DNA of 64,000 nucleotides from CAYWLQ01 sp964458775 (lineage in GTDB: Bacteria > Myxococcota_A > Polyangia > JAAYKL01). Positions within the stretch are counted from its first letter, which is position 1; every line of letters begins with the position of its first letter. The stretch lies in contig CAYWLQ010000002.1 in the NCBI GenBank assembly GCA_964458775.1, positions 1-64,000 of the forward strand, in the 5' to 3' direction. Shown one piece after another: positions 46,093-55,947 of this stretch. The notes below the pieces were generated by a model. That model saw only the letters and a program-made list of their open reading frames with translations. It did not search any database and was not told the DNA's origin. Made by a program: the position numbers and the translations under genes.

Positions 46093-47421
46093 ATGAAAGT
46101 ATCTTTTGTTTATCCTAGGTTCGAAAAATTTCTCGAAAGCATTCCCAGCCTAAATACAGAGCTTGTTGATCATTTTTTAGGTAACTACACTACTCCTCCC
46201 TCTTTGGGCATTCCTATTCTGGCGGGAATGACTCCTTCTGATTGGGAGGTTGAACTAATTGATGATAACAATGGCGATTTAGTTGATTATGATTGTGATA
46301 CAGATTTAGTGGCAATCAATTGTTTTACTCCGCAAGCTGCTCGTGCTTTTGAACTGGCGGACGGTTTTAGAAGAGGCGGAAAAAAAGTGGTCATGGGAGG
46401 TTTCTTTCCCTCCGCTATGCCCTCTGAATGCTTAAAGCATGCTGATTCCGTGAATGTGGGTGACGGAGAGCCGTTTTGGCAGCAAATTCTAAATGACGTT
46501 GAACAAGGTATTTTAAAAGAAAATTATATCGGCGGTTCTTGTTGGGATTTGTCAAACCTAACTAGGTTAAGGCGCGACCTTTTTTATAATAAAAAAGGTT
46601 ATGATTGGAATGCAGACCTTGTTCAAACAGCCCGAGGATGTCTGTACAACTGCGGAATGTGTGTGATTCCCAACCTTCAAGGACATAAAATTAGACTTCG
46701 TCCCATAGAACATATTGTGGAGGAAGTTTCATCTCTTAGATTTGATCAAGTATATCTTGCCGAAGACATTCTGTTTTTTCCAAATAAAAGAATTCAAGAA
46801 TGGGCTGAGGGTCTTTTAAAAGCGCTTGAACCCTTAAACAAACATTTATTTGTCTCATCTACAATGTCTCTAAATACTTCTGATAAGTTTTTAGATTTAT
46901 TAGCCCGCGCAGGAGTTACCTCTTTTTACTGCACAATGAATGTTGATGCCAAATCCATAAAAGCTTTGGCAGGTGATAGAGAATCCTGCTTGGAGCTTGT
47001 ATCACTTGTGAGACGTTTGGAAGATCGCGGCATTAGATTTTATGCTTCCTATGGCATCGGAAGAGATTGGGATGATGAGAAAATCATTGATTCAATTCTA
47101 AGTCTTTCTAATGAAGCAGGCATTCAAACAGCAGAATTCTTTTTATTTACACCTTATCCAGCATCACCTCAATGGCATAAACTTGAACGTCAAAACAGAA
47201 TTATTCATAAAGATTGGACAAAATATAACGGTGCACATGTGGTATGGAAACCTTTGGGAATATCACCTGAAAGACTTTATGATATCTTTGTTTCTTTATG
47301 GAGTGAATTTTATAGAAATATTGATTGGAAAGATACCGTAAAAAAACTGGAGCCTGACCAAACCGAAATTCACATGAATAGTCGCAGAAACAGAATTAAT
47401 ACAAATAAGGAGAATACTTGA
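46093..47421 (+). CDS. B12-binding-type radical SAM protein
   Basis: A 442-residue radical SAM enzyme. The N-terminal half (about 1-150) has the fold pattern of cobalamin-binding domains in this family (PSLGIPILAGMTPSDWEVELIDD, VAINCFTPQA, VVMGGFFPSAMP), but the DxHxxG B12 motif is not evident. The 4Fe-4S cluster motif is ARGCLYNCGMC (C-x3-C-x2-C, about residues 183-190), followed by a TIM-barrel part. Family members perform methyl transfers or cyclisations on lipids and natural products. AGGTGA lies 3 bases before the ATG. The stop overlaps the TTG start of the next gene, so it belongs to the ketosynthase operon. Confidence 0.88.
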   Translation: MKVSFVYPRFEKFLESIPSLNTELVDHFLGNYTTPPSLGIPILAGMTPSDWEVELIDDNNGDLVDYDCDTDLVAINCFTPQAARAFELADGFRRGGKKVVMGGFFPSAMPSECLKHADSVNVGDGEPFWQQILNDVEQGILKENYIGGSCWDLSNLTRLRRDLFYNKKGYDWNADLVQTARGCLYNCGMCVIPNLQGHKIRLRPIEHIVEEVSSLRFDQVYLAEDILFFPNKRIQEWAEGLLKALEPLNKHLFVSSTMSLNTSDKFLDLLARAGVTSFYCTMNVDAKSIKALAGDRESCLELVSLVRRLEDRGIRFYASYGIGRDWDDEKIIDSILSLSNEAGIQTAEFFLFTPYPASPQWHKLERQNRIIHKDWTKYNGAHVVWKPLGISPERLYDIFVSLWSEFYRNIDWKDTVKKLEPDQTEIHMNSRRNRINTNKENT

Positions 47422-49859
47422 AAGAGAGAGCTCTAATTACCGGAATAGGAATTCTTTGTCCTTTAGGAAGAGGAATTAATGCTTTATTACAGGGTATTCA
47501 AACAGGAGAATCAGGGCTTTCGCCAATAACTTCATTTAATACTTCTCCTTTTCGTACTGATTACGGCGGTGAACTAAAAGGTTTCGATCAAACTATTCGT
47601 TTAACATCTCAAGAAATTGTGGAATATCGAGATCCGAATATACAATATGCACTTACTGCCGCAAGAGATGCATTGGATGATGCGGGATTGCTTACAGATA
47701 ACAGTCTGGGGAAACGCTTTGCTCTTGTGGTCGGAACCTGTAACGGCGGTCTAAGCACAGCTGAACATCAATATCGAATTATTCTTGGAATAGAACAAGG
47801 TGTGATCGACAAGGAAATGGTTTCACTTATTAGATATCACACAATGGGAAAAGCCTTGGCTCAAGGGTTAAAAATTGACGGTCCAGTTTGGATTACCGCT
47901 ACTGCCTGTTCTTCTTCTACCGGTGCTATCGGCTTGGCTCTCGATCTTATTGAAACAGAAACTGTGGATGCTCTTATTGTCGGCGGAAGCGATTCTTTGT
48001 GTTTGTCAACTATGGCCGGTTTTGATGCGATTAGAGCAACGTCCACCGATCGAACCGCGCCTTTTTCACTACCTGTAGGTTTAAACCTTGGAGAAGGTGC
48101 TGCTTTTTGGGTAGTTGAGTCTGAAAAAACAGCCGCTAAGAGAGGTGCCAAGATATACGGTGAAATTCTCGGATATGCCCTAACTTCCGATGCTCACCAT
48201 CCGACAGCTCCTGATCCAAGAGGTGAAGGAGCATACAGAACAATGCAAAATGCGTTGTCTCGTTCAAATATTTCTTTGTCAGAACTTGGCTGTATAAACA
48301 CCCACGGGACAGGAACCGATGCCAATGATAAAGTTGAATCCAAAGCAATAAAGCGTTTGTTGGGAGAAGCTGATATTCCTGTATATTCATTTAAATCTCA
48401 GGTAGGCCATTGTCTTGGAGCGGCAGGTATCATTGAGGCTACAGCGGGATTAACCGCTATGCAAAATGATATACTTCCAGCTACAATAAACTTTTCAGAG
48501 GTAAGACCCGGATGCAACCTAAACTTTGTCCGCAACAAACCGAAATCACAAACATATAATTGTTTCGTTTCCTGTAATTACGCCTTTGGCGGCAACAATG
48601 CAGGCGTCGTAGTTGCCAAACCCTTTGCATTTGCAAAGATTGATAAACCTAGGAAACGAGTTGTTATAACCGGCGGTGCGATGTTGTCCTCTTTGGGAAT
48701 CGGTAACAAAGAAAATGTTGATGCACTTATGAAAAAATGTCGCGGCTTGGACCCGGTTTCTGCAAAATTTTCGGTTGAAACTAAAGCAAGCAGAGCGGGA
48801 TTTGTCAAAGAGTTTGATATTAAAAACATAGACAGAAGATTGGATATAAAGGCAATGAATCCAATCAGTAAATATGCCACAGTAGCAGCTAGATTGGCAT
48901 TGGCTGATGCAAATTTAAGAATAGGTCCCAAAGAAGGTCTTGAAACAGGTGTTATTAACGGTGTTTATGTCGGCCCAAGTGAAGAGCAATATATGAACGC
49001 TGTAATAAAATCAGAAGGTGCCGAAGCTGATATAAACGGTTTTTCTCAAATTGTGGCAAATTCTACAGCCGGATGGGTGTCTTGCGCGCTACAGCTAAAA
49101 GGATATTCAACAACAGTAGCTCAAGGAGCGGATGCAGGAATATTTGCGCTTATTGCTGCATATTCAGCTATACACAATAACTCAGCCGAACGAATCTTGG
49201 CGGGTGCTGCCGACGAAGTTTATTCACGATATTTTCTTAATTACGATCAGATAGGATATCTTCACGAAGGATCTTTGGAAGAAAACTACTGTATCAATTT
49301 AGATACTCCAAACCGGAGGGTTTTGGGAGAAGGCGCAGCATATTTAGTATTGGAAGAATATGAGATTGCTAAATCTAGAAAAGTTCCCATAATAGCTGAA
49401 ATAAAAGGATATAATGTAAATTGCGATTATGAACTTTTTATTGAACCCAGTTTTTCAGAAAATCGTCTTGAAGAAACAATATGTCAGACAATGCTGTCTG
49501 CAAATATAACTTCTGATGATATTGATGTTATTACTTGGTCACCTCAAGGCAATTCTACTGACAGAAAAATGTTAAAAGCTTTACAAAACACTTTTGGTGA
49601 AAAACTCCAACAAATACCTATAATAACTACGGTATTTAATACCGGATTAATGGAATCCGCGTCCGGAACAGTATCTTTGGCAGCGGTTCTTTTTTGCGTA
49701 AAGAACAAGTTACCTATATGGCCGTCCATAAACAACTTTGAAACTATAGATAGGGTTTTATTGTCAAAAACACCCAAAAATATTTTAACAATCGCATCAA
49801 GCGATATTGGCTATAACGCTGCTGTAATTTTTGAGATTTCTGATGAGGGGCGGGAATGA
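47418..49859 (+). CDS. Double beta-ketoacyl synthase: active KS fused to Cys-to-Gln KS
   Basis: An 813-residue fusion of two FabF-like ketosynthase domains. KS-A (about 1-410) is intact: Cys164 in ATACSSSTGA, His296 in NTHGTGTDAND, His331 in QVGHCLGAAG. KS-B (about 415-813) keeps the thiolase fold but is dead: Gln stands at the Cys site (TTVAQGADAG), and neither His motif survives (ITWSPQGNSTD, FNTGLMESASG). A KS with a Gln-for-Cys partner matches type II polyketide KS-chain length factor pairs, here on one chain. Start is TTG with AAGGAG 5 bases upstream. Overlaps both neighbours by 4 bases. Confidence 0.9.
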   Translation: MKERALITGIGILCPLGRGINALLQGIQTGESGLSPITSFNTSPFRTDYGGELKGFDQTIRLTSQEIVEYRDPNIQYALTAARDALDDAGLLTDNSLGKRFALVVGTCNGGLSTAEHQYRIILGIEQGVIDKEMVSLIRYHTMGKALAQGLKIDGPVWITATACSSSTGAIGLALDLIETETVDALIVGGSDSLCLSTMAGFDAIRATSTDRTAPFSLPVGLNLGEGAAFWVVESEKTAAKRGAKIYGEILGYALTSDAHHPTAPDPRGEGAYRTMQNALSRSNISLSELGCINTHGTGTDANDKVESKAIKRLLGEADIPVYSFKSQVGHCLGAAGIIEATAGLTAMQNDILPATINFSEVRPGCNLNFVRNKPKSQTYNCFVSCNYAFGGNNAGVVVAKPFAFAKIDKPRKRVVITGGAMLSSLGIGNKENVDALMKKCRGLDPVSAKFSVETKASRAGFVKEFDIKNIDRRLDIKAMNPISKYATVAARLALADANLRIGPKEGLETGVINGVYVGPSEEQYMNAVIKSEGAEADINGFSQIVANSTAGWVSCALQLKGYSTTVAQGADAGIFALIAAYSAIHNNSAERILAGAADEVYSRYFLNYDQIGYLHEGSLEENYCINLDTPNRRVLGEGAAYLVLEEYEIAKSRKVPIIAEIKGYNVNCDYELFIEPSFSENRLEETICQTMLSANITSDDIDVITWSPQGNSTDRKMLKALQNTFGEKLQQIPIITTVFNTGLMESASGTVSLAAVLFCVKNKLPIWPSINNFETIDRVLLSKTPKNILTIASSDIGYNAAVIFEISDEGRE

Positions 49860-52156
49860 AAAAGAGAGTTGTTATTACCGGAATCGGTTTGATCTGCGGT
49901 GCAGCAGATTCTCCCGAAAGCTTTGAACTCTCCATTAGAAAAGGATGTAGTGGGTTTTCAAAAATTACAGATTCTCGATTGTCCCATCTCAAAGCAACTC
50001 ATGCGGCTTTGGTTCATAATTTAAAACTTTCCGAAGAAGACAACTTACTTGTTCATAATATGGACCGATTTGTTCACCTTACTATTTTTGCACTTAGACA
50101 AGCCTTGAACAACGCAAAACTAATAACGCCTCTCGGTTCAAAAGCTTCCTTGGTATTGGGAACCTGCTCAGGAGGTATGCTCAGTGTTGAGGAAATAACC
50201 AAAAATCGTATGTGCAAAAAAACTGATAAAACAAAGGATTTGTATTTTTCGACAAGATACTATTCAGCAGCAAAAATAGCGGCAATGTTATCAGGTGCTG
50301 CCGGTCCTTGTTCGACAGTTGTTACAGCTTGTGCTGCCGGTTCAGGAGCTATTTCTCACGGTGCAGATCTAGTACGGGCAGGTATAAGTGATATCTCTCT
50401 TGTCGGAGGGGCTGATGCTTTTGCTCCCTCAACTTTGTTGGGGTTTGATGCACTAAAGGCTGTTTGTGAAGGAATATGTTCTCCCTTTTCAGAAAACATT
50501 GGATTGAATCTGGGAGAAGGCGCAGGATTTTTGGTCTTGGAATCTTTGGAACACGCCCGAAAAAGAAACGCAAATATTTGGGGTGAAATCTGGGGAAGCG
50601 GACTTTCCAATGATGCCCACCATCCGACAGCTCCTGATTCTTCGGGAAAAGGTCAAGCTGAAGCAATGGAGAGTGCCATAAAAGATGCCGGTATTACTGC
50701 TGAAATCATTGACTATATCAACACACACGGTACAGGAACAAAAGCTAACGATATTGCCGAATGTCGATCTATTTCAAGGGTTTTTACAAATCAAAACCGA
50801 ATAATACCGACAAGCTCAACAAAGTCTATGATAGGACACTGTTTGGGAGCAGCAGGAGTTCTTGAGGCAGCGGCAACTCTTATTTCAACAAAAGCAGGCA
50901 TTTTGCCTCCAAACTTGGGTTTTACTGTTCCAAGAGAAGGTTGTACCGGTTCTTCTTTTGAATTTGTAACAACAAATGAAAAACAGTTCACAGGTTCTGT
51001 ATCTCTATCAAACAGTTTTGGTTTTGGAGGAAATAACGCCTGCCTTGTTATGAGTACAAAAGTTCTCAGCAACAATGTCAAAATTGAAACAGAAAAGCCT
51101 CGTTGCGTGATAACAGGAATAGGCGTTCTTCACGCACAAGGTATTGATTTCGATAGTATAAACAACTCCAAATTATTATGTATCGACAATGATACCAGGT
51201 TTTCGAATTTTCCCAAGCAAACACCGGCTGCACTCATAACTGACTTTAATTTTAAAGAAATTGACCGTCGTCTTGATTTGAAAAACATGGACGCTTGTTC
51301 CAAATATCTTATTTCTGCTGCAAGATTGGCTCTAAAAGACGCCGATATTCCACTAAAACCCGCAATTACCTCAAAAATAGGAATGGTAACAGGACTGTCA
51401 GCCGGTCCCGGTTTTTTTGAATCAGCTCATGTAAAAAGTGCAATTGAGAATGATTATAAATTGGACAAAGTCGACTCTTTTGCTTTTGTTGTTCAAAACG
51501 AAGCTTCCGGAAATGCTGCAAGAGCTCTTCTATTAAAAGGTCACAATAACGTTTTTTCAACAGGTTGGGGAGCCGGACTGGCAGCTTTGACTGGAGCGAC
51601 GTTAGCAATAGAACAAGGTCACGAAAATACAATAATCGCCTCATCATCCGACGAGCTTACAGAGCGCACTTTCAAAGATATACAAGAATATGAGATCTAC
51701 GGACCTCAAACAATTCCCGGAGAAGGAGCTGCTGCCTTTGTTGTAGAATCAAAAGAGACTGCTTTGGAAAGAAAAGCTAATATCTATGCTGAGATTTTGG
51801 GTTGCGGATCAGCTACAGATATAAACGATATTAGATGTATCAAAAAGGATGCACCGATGTCGGCTTTGAGAAAAGCAATAGAATCAGCACAAATAGATCC
51901 ATTTGATATTCGCTTTGCCGCAATCTCCGGCACTGACTGTCAAACAGGCTATCTTGAAGAACAAGCGATTAGAGACATATGCAAAAACGCAAAACAAGTT
52001 TCGTTAAGCAAAGCCATCGGTTTTCCGGAAGCCTCCTTATCTCTGATTAGTTTAGGGAAAGCATTACATTTAAGCTCCCCCAAAGATCTTATTGTAGCTC
52101 TATCTGTTTCCAAAGAGGGACTAGCCTACGCAATTATTGTAAAACGAGAAGGGTAG
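49856..52156 (+). CDS. Double beta-ketoacyl synthase: active KS fused to degenerate KS
   Basis: A 766-residue paralogue of the preceding protein. KS-A (about 1-400) has the triad: Cys in VTACAAGSGA, His in NTHGTGTKAND, His in MIGHCLGAAG. KS-B (about 415-766) has Thr at the Cys site (VFSTGWGAG) and no His motifs (ISGTDCQTG, AIGFPEAS), so it can only be structural. Start ATG overlaps the upstream stop (ATGA). Similarity between the two genes runs along the full length, so they arose by duplication of an already fused gene. No acyl carrier, reductase or thioesterase gene is next to them. Confidence 0.9.
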   Translation: MKKRVVITGIGLICGAADSPESFELSIRKGCSGFSKITDSRLSHLKATHAALVHNLKLSEEDNLLVHNMDRFVHLTIFALRQALNNAKLITPLGSKASLVLGTCSGGMLSVEEITKNRMCKKTDKTKDLYFSTRYYSAAKIAAMLSGAAGPCSTVVTACAAGSGAISHGADLVRAGISDISLVGGADAFAPSTLLGFDALKAVCEGICSPFSENIGLNLGEGAGFLVLESLEHARKRNANIWGEIWGSGLSNDAHHPTAPDSSGKGQAEAMESAIKDAGITAEIIDYINTHGTGTKANDIAECRSISRVFTNQNRIIPTSSTKSMIGHCLGAAGVLEAAATLISTKAGILPPNLGFTVPREGCTGSSFEFVTTNEKQFTGSVSLSNSFGFGGNNACLVMSTKVLSNNVKIETEKPRCVITGIGVLHAQGIDFDSINNSKLLCIDNDTRFSNFPKQTPAALITDFNFKEIDRRLDLKNMDACSKYLISAARLALKDADIPLKPAITSKIGMVTGLSAGPGFFESAHVKSAIENDYKLDKVDSFAFVVQNEASGNAARALLLKGHNNVFSTGWGAGLAALTGATLAIEQGHENTIIASSSDELTERTFKDIQEYEIYGPQTIPGEGAAAFVVESKETALERKANIYAEILGCGSATDINDIRCIKKDAPMSALRKAIESAQIDPFDIRFAAISGTDCQTGYLEEQAIRDICKNAKQVSLSKAIGFPEASLSLISLGKALHLSSPKDLIVALSVSKEGLAYAIIVKREG

Positions 52157-52171
52157 ATTTTATACAAAGAT

Positions 52172-52187
52172 GTCAGATAGTTCTGAC
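52172..52187. terminator. Short hairpin between convergent genes
   Basis: GTCAGA/TCTGAC with a 4-base loop in the 43-bp gap after the ketosynthase operon. No clear T-run; a weak bidirectional terminator at best. Confidence 0.3.
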
Positions 52188-52199
52188 TAGATAACTTTA

Positions 52200-52952
52200 T
52201 TATAGAATATTCTCCTTCATACTGTCTTTGACTTTACAAACACCTTCTTCGCAAGTAAAGCCGCCCGTTACCGGACAATCTGATATTTCTTCACATTTGA
52301 GCAAACAAATAGAGGCCTTTCCGATCAGTGTATCAACTTCAGTGCATTCTAACCCTTCGTCGCAGGATTGATTCTCTTTGCAAAAAGAATGACGTTTGCC
52401 TACAGTCTGTCCAAAATACTGGCAAATGATTCCATAGGATTCTTCTTTTAAAGATAATAAAGCATCATAGGATGATTCTACATTTCCAGTAAGACATGAA
52501 TATCGTCTGACTTTGAAGCTGATGTCTTCTTGAAAATTTATGTCTGAGAAAGACAACGGAAAATCATAGGGACAAAGACAACCGGAGGCCGCACAAGATT
52601 GGGGAAGAATTGAGATACTAATTGAATTTGAAGTTTTTTCTTTTAGTTCAACAGTAAACGGTCCCTGGCAATCGGCCCAATAATTGACAATATTAATGTG
52701 GAGGGTGTTATTTACTATTCCATATTCAAAACAATACAATCCTGTATAATCATTTTCATCATAACTAGCTTCACTGTCATTATTTCCAGCGTCACCCAAA
52801 GAATTTGGTTTTTCAACAATCGGCTTGTTTGTAGAAGTTGATTCTGAATTTTTGCAGTAGGAAGTTGCAACGTTGTCTTCTTTACATCCGTAGAATACAA
52901 AAGGCAGAAATAAAAGGAATGTTCCAAATAAGTTTTTATTTCGAATTATCAT
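52200..52952 (-). CDS. Cys-rich lipoprotein of unknown function
   Basis: A 250-residue predicted lipoprotein with GGAGA before the ATG and a lipobox YGC after the leader (MIIRNKNLFGTFLLFLPFVF). A Ser/Thr/Asn-rich spacer, a beta-rich central domain (about 70-175; with an internal SCAASGCLCPYD cluster) and a C-terminal Cys-rich segment (about 190-240; repeated C-x5-C / C-x3-C spacing) follow. Cys content fits an oxidising periplasmic or surface location. I do not recognise a family. Confidence 0.75.
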   Translation of the reverse strand: MIIRNKNLFGTFLLFLPFVFYGCKEDNVATSYCKNSESTSTNKPIVEKPNSLGDAGNNDSEASYDENDYTGLYCFEYGIVNNTLHINIVNYWADCQGPFTVELKEKTSNSISISILPQSCAASGCLCPYDFPLSFSDINFQEDISFKVRRYSCLTGNVESSYDALLSLKEESYGIICQYFGQTVGKRHSFCKENQSCDEGLECTEVDTLIGKASICLLKCEEISDCPVTGGFTCEEGVCKVKDSMKENIL

Positions 52953-53020
52953 TGGTTCTCCAATGAAGGACTAATAACATCTATTTGGAAAAATTTGAAT
53001 TCTAATATGTCGAACGGATT

Positions 53021-55754
53021 CTAGAAGAAAATACTTAAAATAAATTGGATTAAGGAAGTTGAATTGGAAGAAACTGTTCTACATCCACAAGAACTATTTT
53101 CGCCGTCATCTCCTGAATCTACGCCCGCGTCTTCATTGATGTCATCTGTAGAGTTGTTGATGTCATCTGTAGAGTTGTTGATGTCATCTGTAGAGTTGTT
53201 GTTTTCATCTTCGGAATCTGCACCTGCATCTTCATTGATGTCATCAGTTGAGTCGTTGATGTCATCAGTTGAGTCGTTGATGTCATCAGTTGAGTCGTTG
53301 ATGTCATCAGNNNNNNNNNNNNNNNNNNNNNNNNNNNNNNNNNNNNNNNNNNNNNNNNNNNNNNNNNNNNNNNNNNNNNNNNNNNNNNNNNNNNNNNNNN
53401 NNNNNNNNNNCGTTGATGTCATCAGTTGAGTCGTTGATGTCATCAGTTGAGTCGTTGATGTCATCGGTTGAGTTATTATTGTCTTCGGAATCAAGTCCGG
53501 CATCGATTAATATACCCCCGTCAACAAGATCATCATTGGCAGAATCCGGATTAACATCACCGCCGTTATCAGTATCTTGATTTGAACCAGAGTCAGTATC
53601 AGCGTCAGTATCACCATCAATATCAGCATCAGTGTCGGTATCAGTGTCAGTATCAGTATCAGCGTTGGTATCACCATCAATATCAGCATCAGTGTCGGTA
53701 TCAGTGTCAGTATCAGCATCAGTGTCGGTATCAGTGTCAGTATCAGCATCAGCGTCGGTATCAGTGTCAGTATCAGTATCAGCGTCGGTATCACCATCAA
53801 TATCAGCATCAGCGTCGGCATCAGTGTCAGTATCAGAGTCAGCGTCAGTGTCAGCATCGGAATATCCTACACAGTTTGACATATCCCAATGTTCACCATC
53901 GTAGCGAGCAACACAACCTGATTCACCGACAACAGTTATATCCGAAGATGAACTACCTGAAATGCCGAATAGATCTACCCAACTCTTAATAGAAATATCC
54001 TCCCATTTTTCATCTGTTTTTCTAGCAACAAATCCATAATCTCCTATTACATAAACTACATTTTCAATCCCCCAAACTTTATTAATATCTTTATAGGTTA
54101 AACAAATTTGAGTTGTATTTTGAACTGTTGATAAAGCTAAATTAGAATCTACATAGGAATTAAAATCAGAATCGGTGTCAGCATCGGTATCAATATCAGT
54201 ATCAGCATCGGTATCGGTATCAATATCAGTGTCAGTATCAGCATCAGTGTCGGTATCAGCATCAGTGTCGGTATCAGCATCAGTGTCGGTATCACTGTTT
54301 CCCCAACAAACCTCGCGTGAAGCTATCCAATTCCAAGAATCTCCATTATAATGAATTAACTGCCCTCTATCCCCAACAACATAAATGTCATTACTATTTG
54401 TGCCCCAAATACTGTTAAGTCTATACGACGGTAGTTCTATTTGAACAGTCTTGCTACTCAAATACTTTGTAGGATGTGTTGAAGAAGCATTAATTTTAGT
54501 AAATTCCCAATCAGATTCCCAATCAGTGTCAGTGTCGGTATCAGTGTCAATGTCAGTATCAGTGTCGGTGTCGATGTCGGTGTCGATGTCGGTGTCAGAA
54601 TCAGTGTCAGTATCGGTATCGGTATCGGTATCGGTATCGGCATCGGCATCGGCATCACTATAATCGTTGGAATAGGAAATTGTCTCCCACATTTCTCCGT
54701 TAAATCTAAAAATGGATGCATTATCCCCAACTACATACATGTTATCTTTATTTGTCGCCCAAACATCGTTGAAAGTATCAGTAATAATTCTATTATCAAC
54801 AGTCGGAGCTTCCAATTTTGTCCAATTTGAACCATCATTATGAAGAACAGTTGCAAAACTTCCCACTGTCCATATGTTCGATAGATCAACGCCGTAAATA
54901 CTGTTGAGATTAAAGACACTATAAGAAGAAGTATTTGGCGCATGCATTTGAGAGAGTTGTAAATTTGTGATGGAATTAACGCCGGATTCTATTAGGTTAA
55001 ATGACAAATCAGCATCCGTGTCTGTGTCAGCATCTGTGTCTGTGTCAGAATCAGTGTCAGTGTCAGAATCAGTGTCAGCATCGGTATCTCCATCCGAGTA
55101 TCCGAAGTTAATATTGCCGTTTTCGACAATCCATTTATGGTCTATATAATGTAGTATTAGTGATTGACTGCCCACAACATAAAAATCATTAATCTCGGTT
55201 CCCCAAACACTATATAGATGATTTTGCATACCTTTGAATTCATCAGGAAAAACAATGGATGAACCGAGCTTTTCATTAACCAGCTGTCTTCCAGAGTAGT
55301 ATGTATCAAATATTATACCTTCGTCTGATTTGTTTTTTGCTGAATTAACTTTAAAATTTAAGTCAGCATCAGCGTCAGCATCGGTGTCAGTATCGGTGTC
55401 AGCATCGGTGTCAGCATCGGTATCTATGTCAGTATCAGTATCAGTATCACTATCACTCATAGAAAACGGATAATGAACAATATTCCAATTATCACTGTTT
55501 CGAGAAATGATTGTACCCCAATATCCTGCCGCGAGAGCTGTTCCATCCGGTGCACTCCAAACTGAGTTGAACGTATTATATATTTCTCCTTCAGGAACAA
55601 TTAATGCAGATTTCTTTGATAATATTTCACTCTTGTTATCAAAATGTCGGTTAATATTTGGATTAGAATATTGCGTATCGCATCCTAAAATACCAACTGT
55701 GAAAATTGAAAGATACTTAATCGCATTTTTTTTGTGTAAACAAAAAAAAGTCAT
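53021..55754 (-). CDS. Large lipoprotein alternating propeller-like repeats and Asp-Thr/Ala repeats (spans a scaffold gap)
   Basis: Over 900 residues. The start is ATG at 55754 (AAAGGA 8 bases upstream), giving a leader with lipobox ILGC; the frame extends upstream but without a start site. Six or seven units of about 40-50 residues share the pattern IWGTxxxDIYVVGDxGxLxHYNGDxW, like blades of a beta-propeller. Acidic (Asp-Thr/Asp-Ala)n blocks are inserted between blades. The C-terminal part is a DDINDST heptapeptide repeat with the 100-N gap, then an acidic tail with SSCGCR and a short hydrophobic end (LIQFILSIFF), like a surface-sorting tail. Function unknown; adhesion or a display scaffold is a guess. 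The one-base offset across the gap is not evidence of a frameshift. Confidence 0.85.
53143..53475 (-). repeat. 21-bp tandem repeat coding for DDINDST / DDINNST
   Basis: Heptapeptide repeats on both sides of the gap, in two sequence classes (DDINDST and DDINNST) separated by EDAGADSEDENN. True copy number unknown because of the gap. Confidence 0.9.
53311..53410. other. Assembly gap of 100 N
   Basis: Exactly 100 N inside the 21-bp repeat; the flanks are in the same repeat, so the assembler collapsed it. Confidence 0.95.
53580..53865 (-). repeat. Hexamer repeat coding for (Asp-Thr/Ala)n with DIDGDTD units
   Basis: Largest Asp-repeat block of the propeller-like lipoprotein. A higher-order unit of about 48-66 bp is marked by IDGDTDADTD, showing block duplications within the hexamer array. 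Confidence 0.85.
54170..55460 (-). repeat. Four further (Asp-Thr/Ala)n blocks between propeller-like units
   Basis: Separate hexamer blocks at about 54170-54295, 54520-54655, 55010-55092 and 55360-55455. Each sits at the same place in a repeat unit, after the W-x-(0-6) end of one blade, so the acidic blocks look like regularly placed insertions. Confidence 0.8.
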
Positions 55755-55947
55755 ACCGGTAATCCTTTCGTTAATAGACGAAATTTCGTCAATGTTGTTA
55801 ACTTTAGGTATGCTATACAAGATGTATGCCATAAAAAAAGCGCTAACTATAAAAGGCATAATATAGTAAAATAAGATAGTTAGGCCTAAAGTAATCCAAG
55901 AGTGTGCCAGTTTGTCGGCACATTTATGAAAAAAATTGAGATGAAAA

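Noticed and set aside
46093..47421. Radical SAM gene as an anaerobic cyclase of bacteriochlorophyll synthesis
   Set aside because: The N-terminal and cluster regions fit the wide B12/radical-SAM family, but nothing in the neighbourhood belongs to pigment synthesis.
53311..53410. Two separate genes in place of one propeller-like lipoprotein
   Set aside because: Both sides encode the same DDINDST heptapeptide in the same orientation, so they are one gene broken by the gap.
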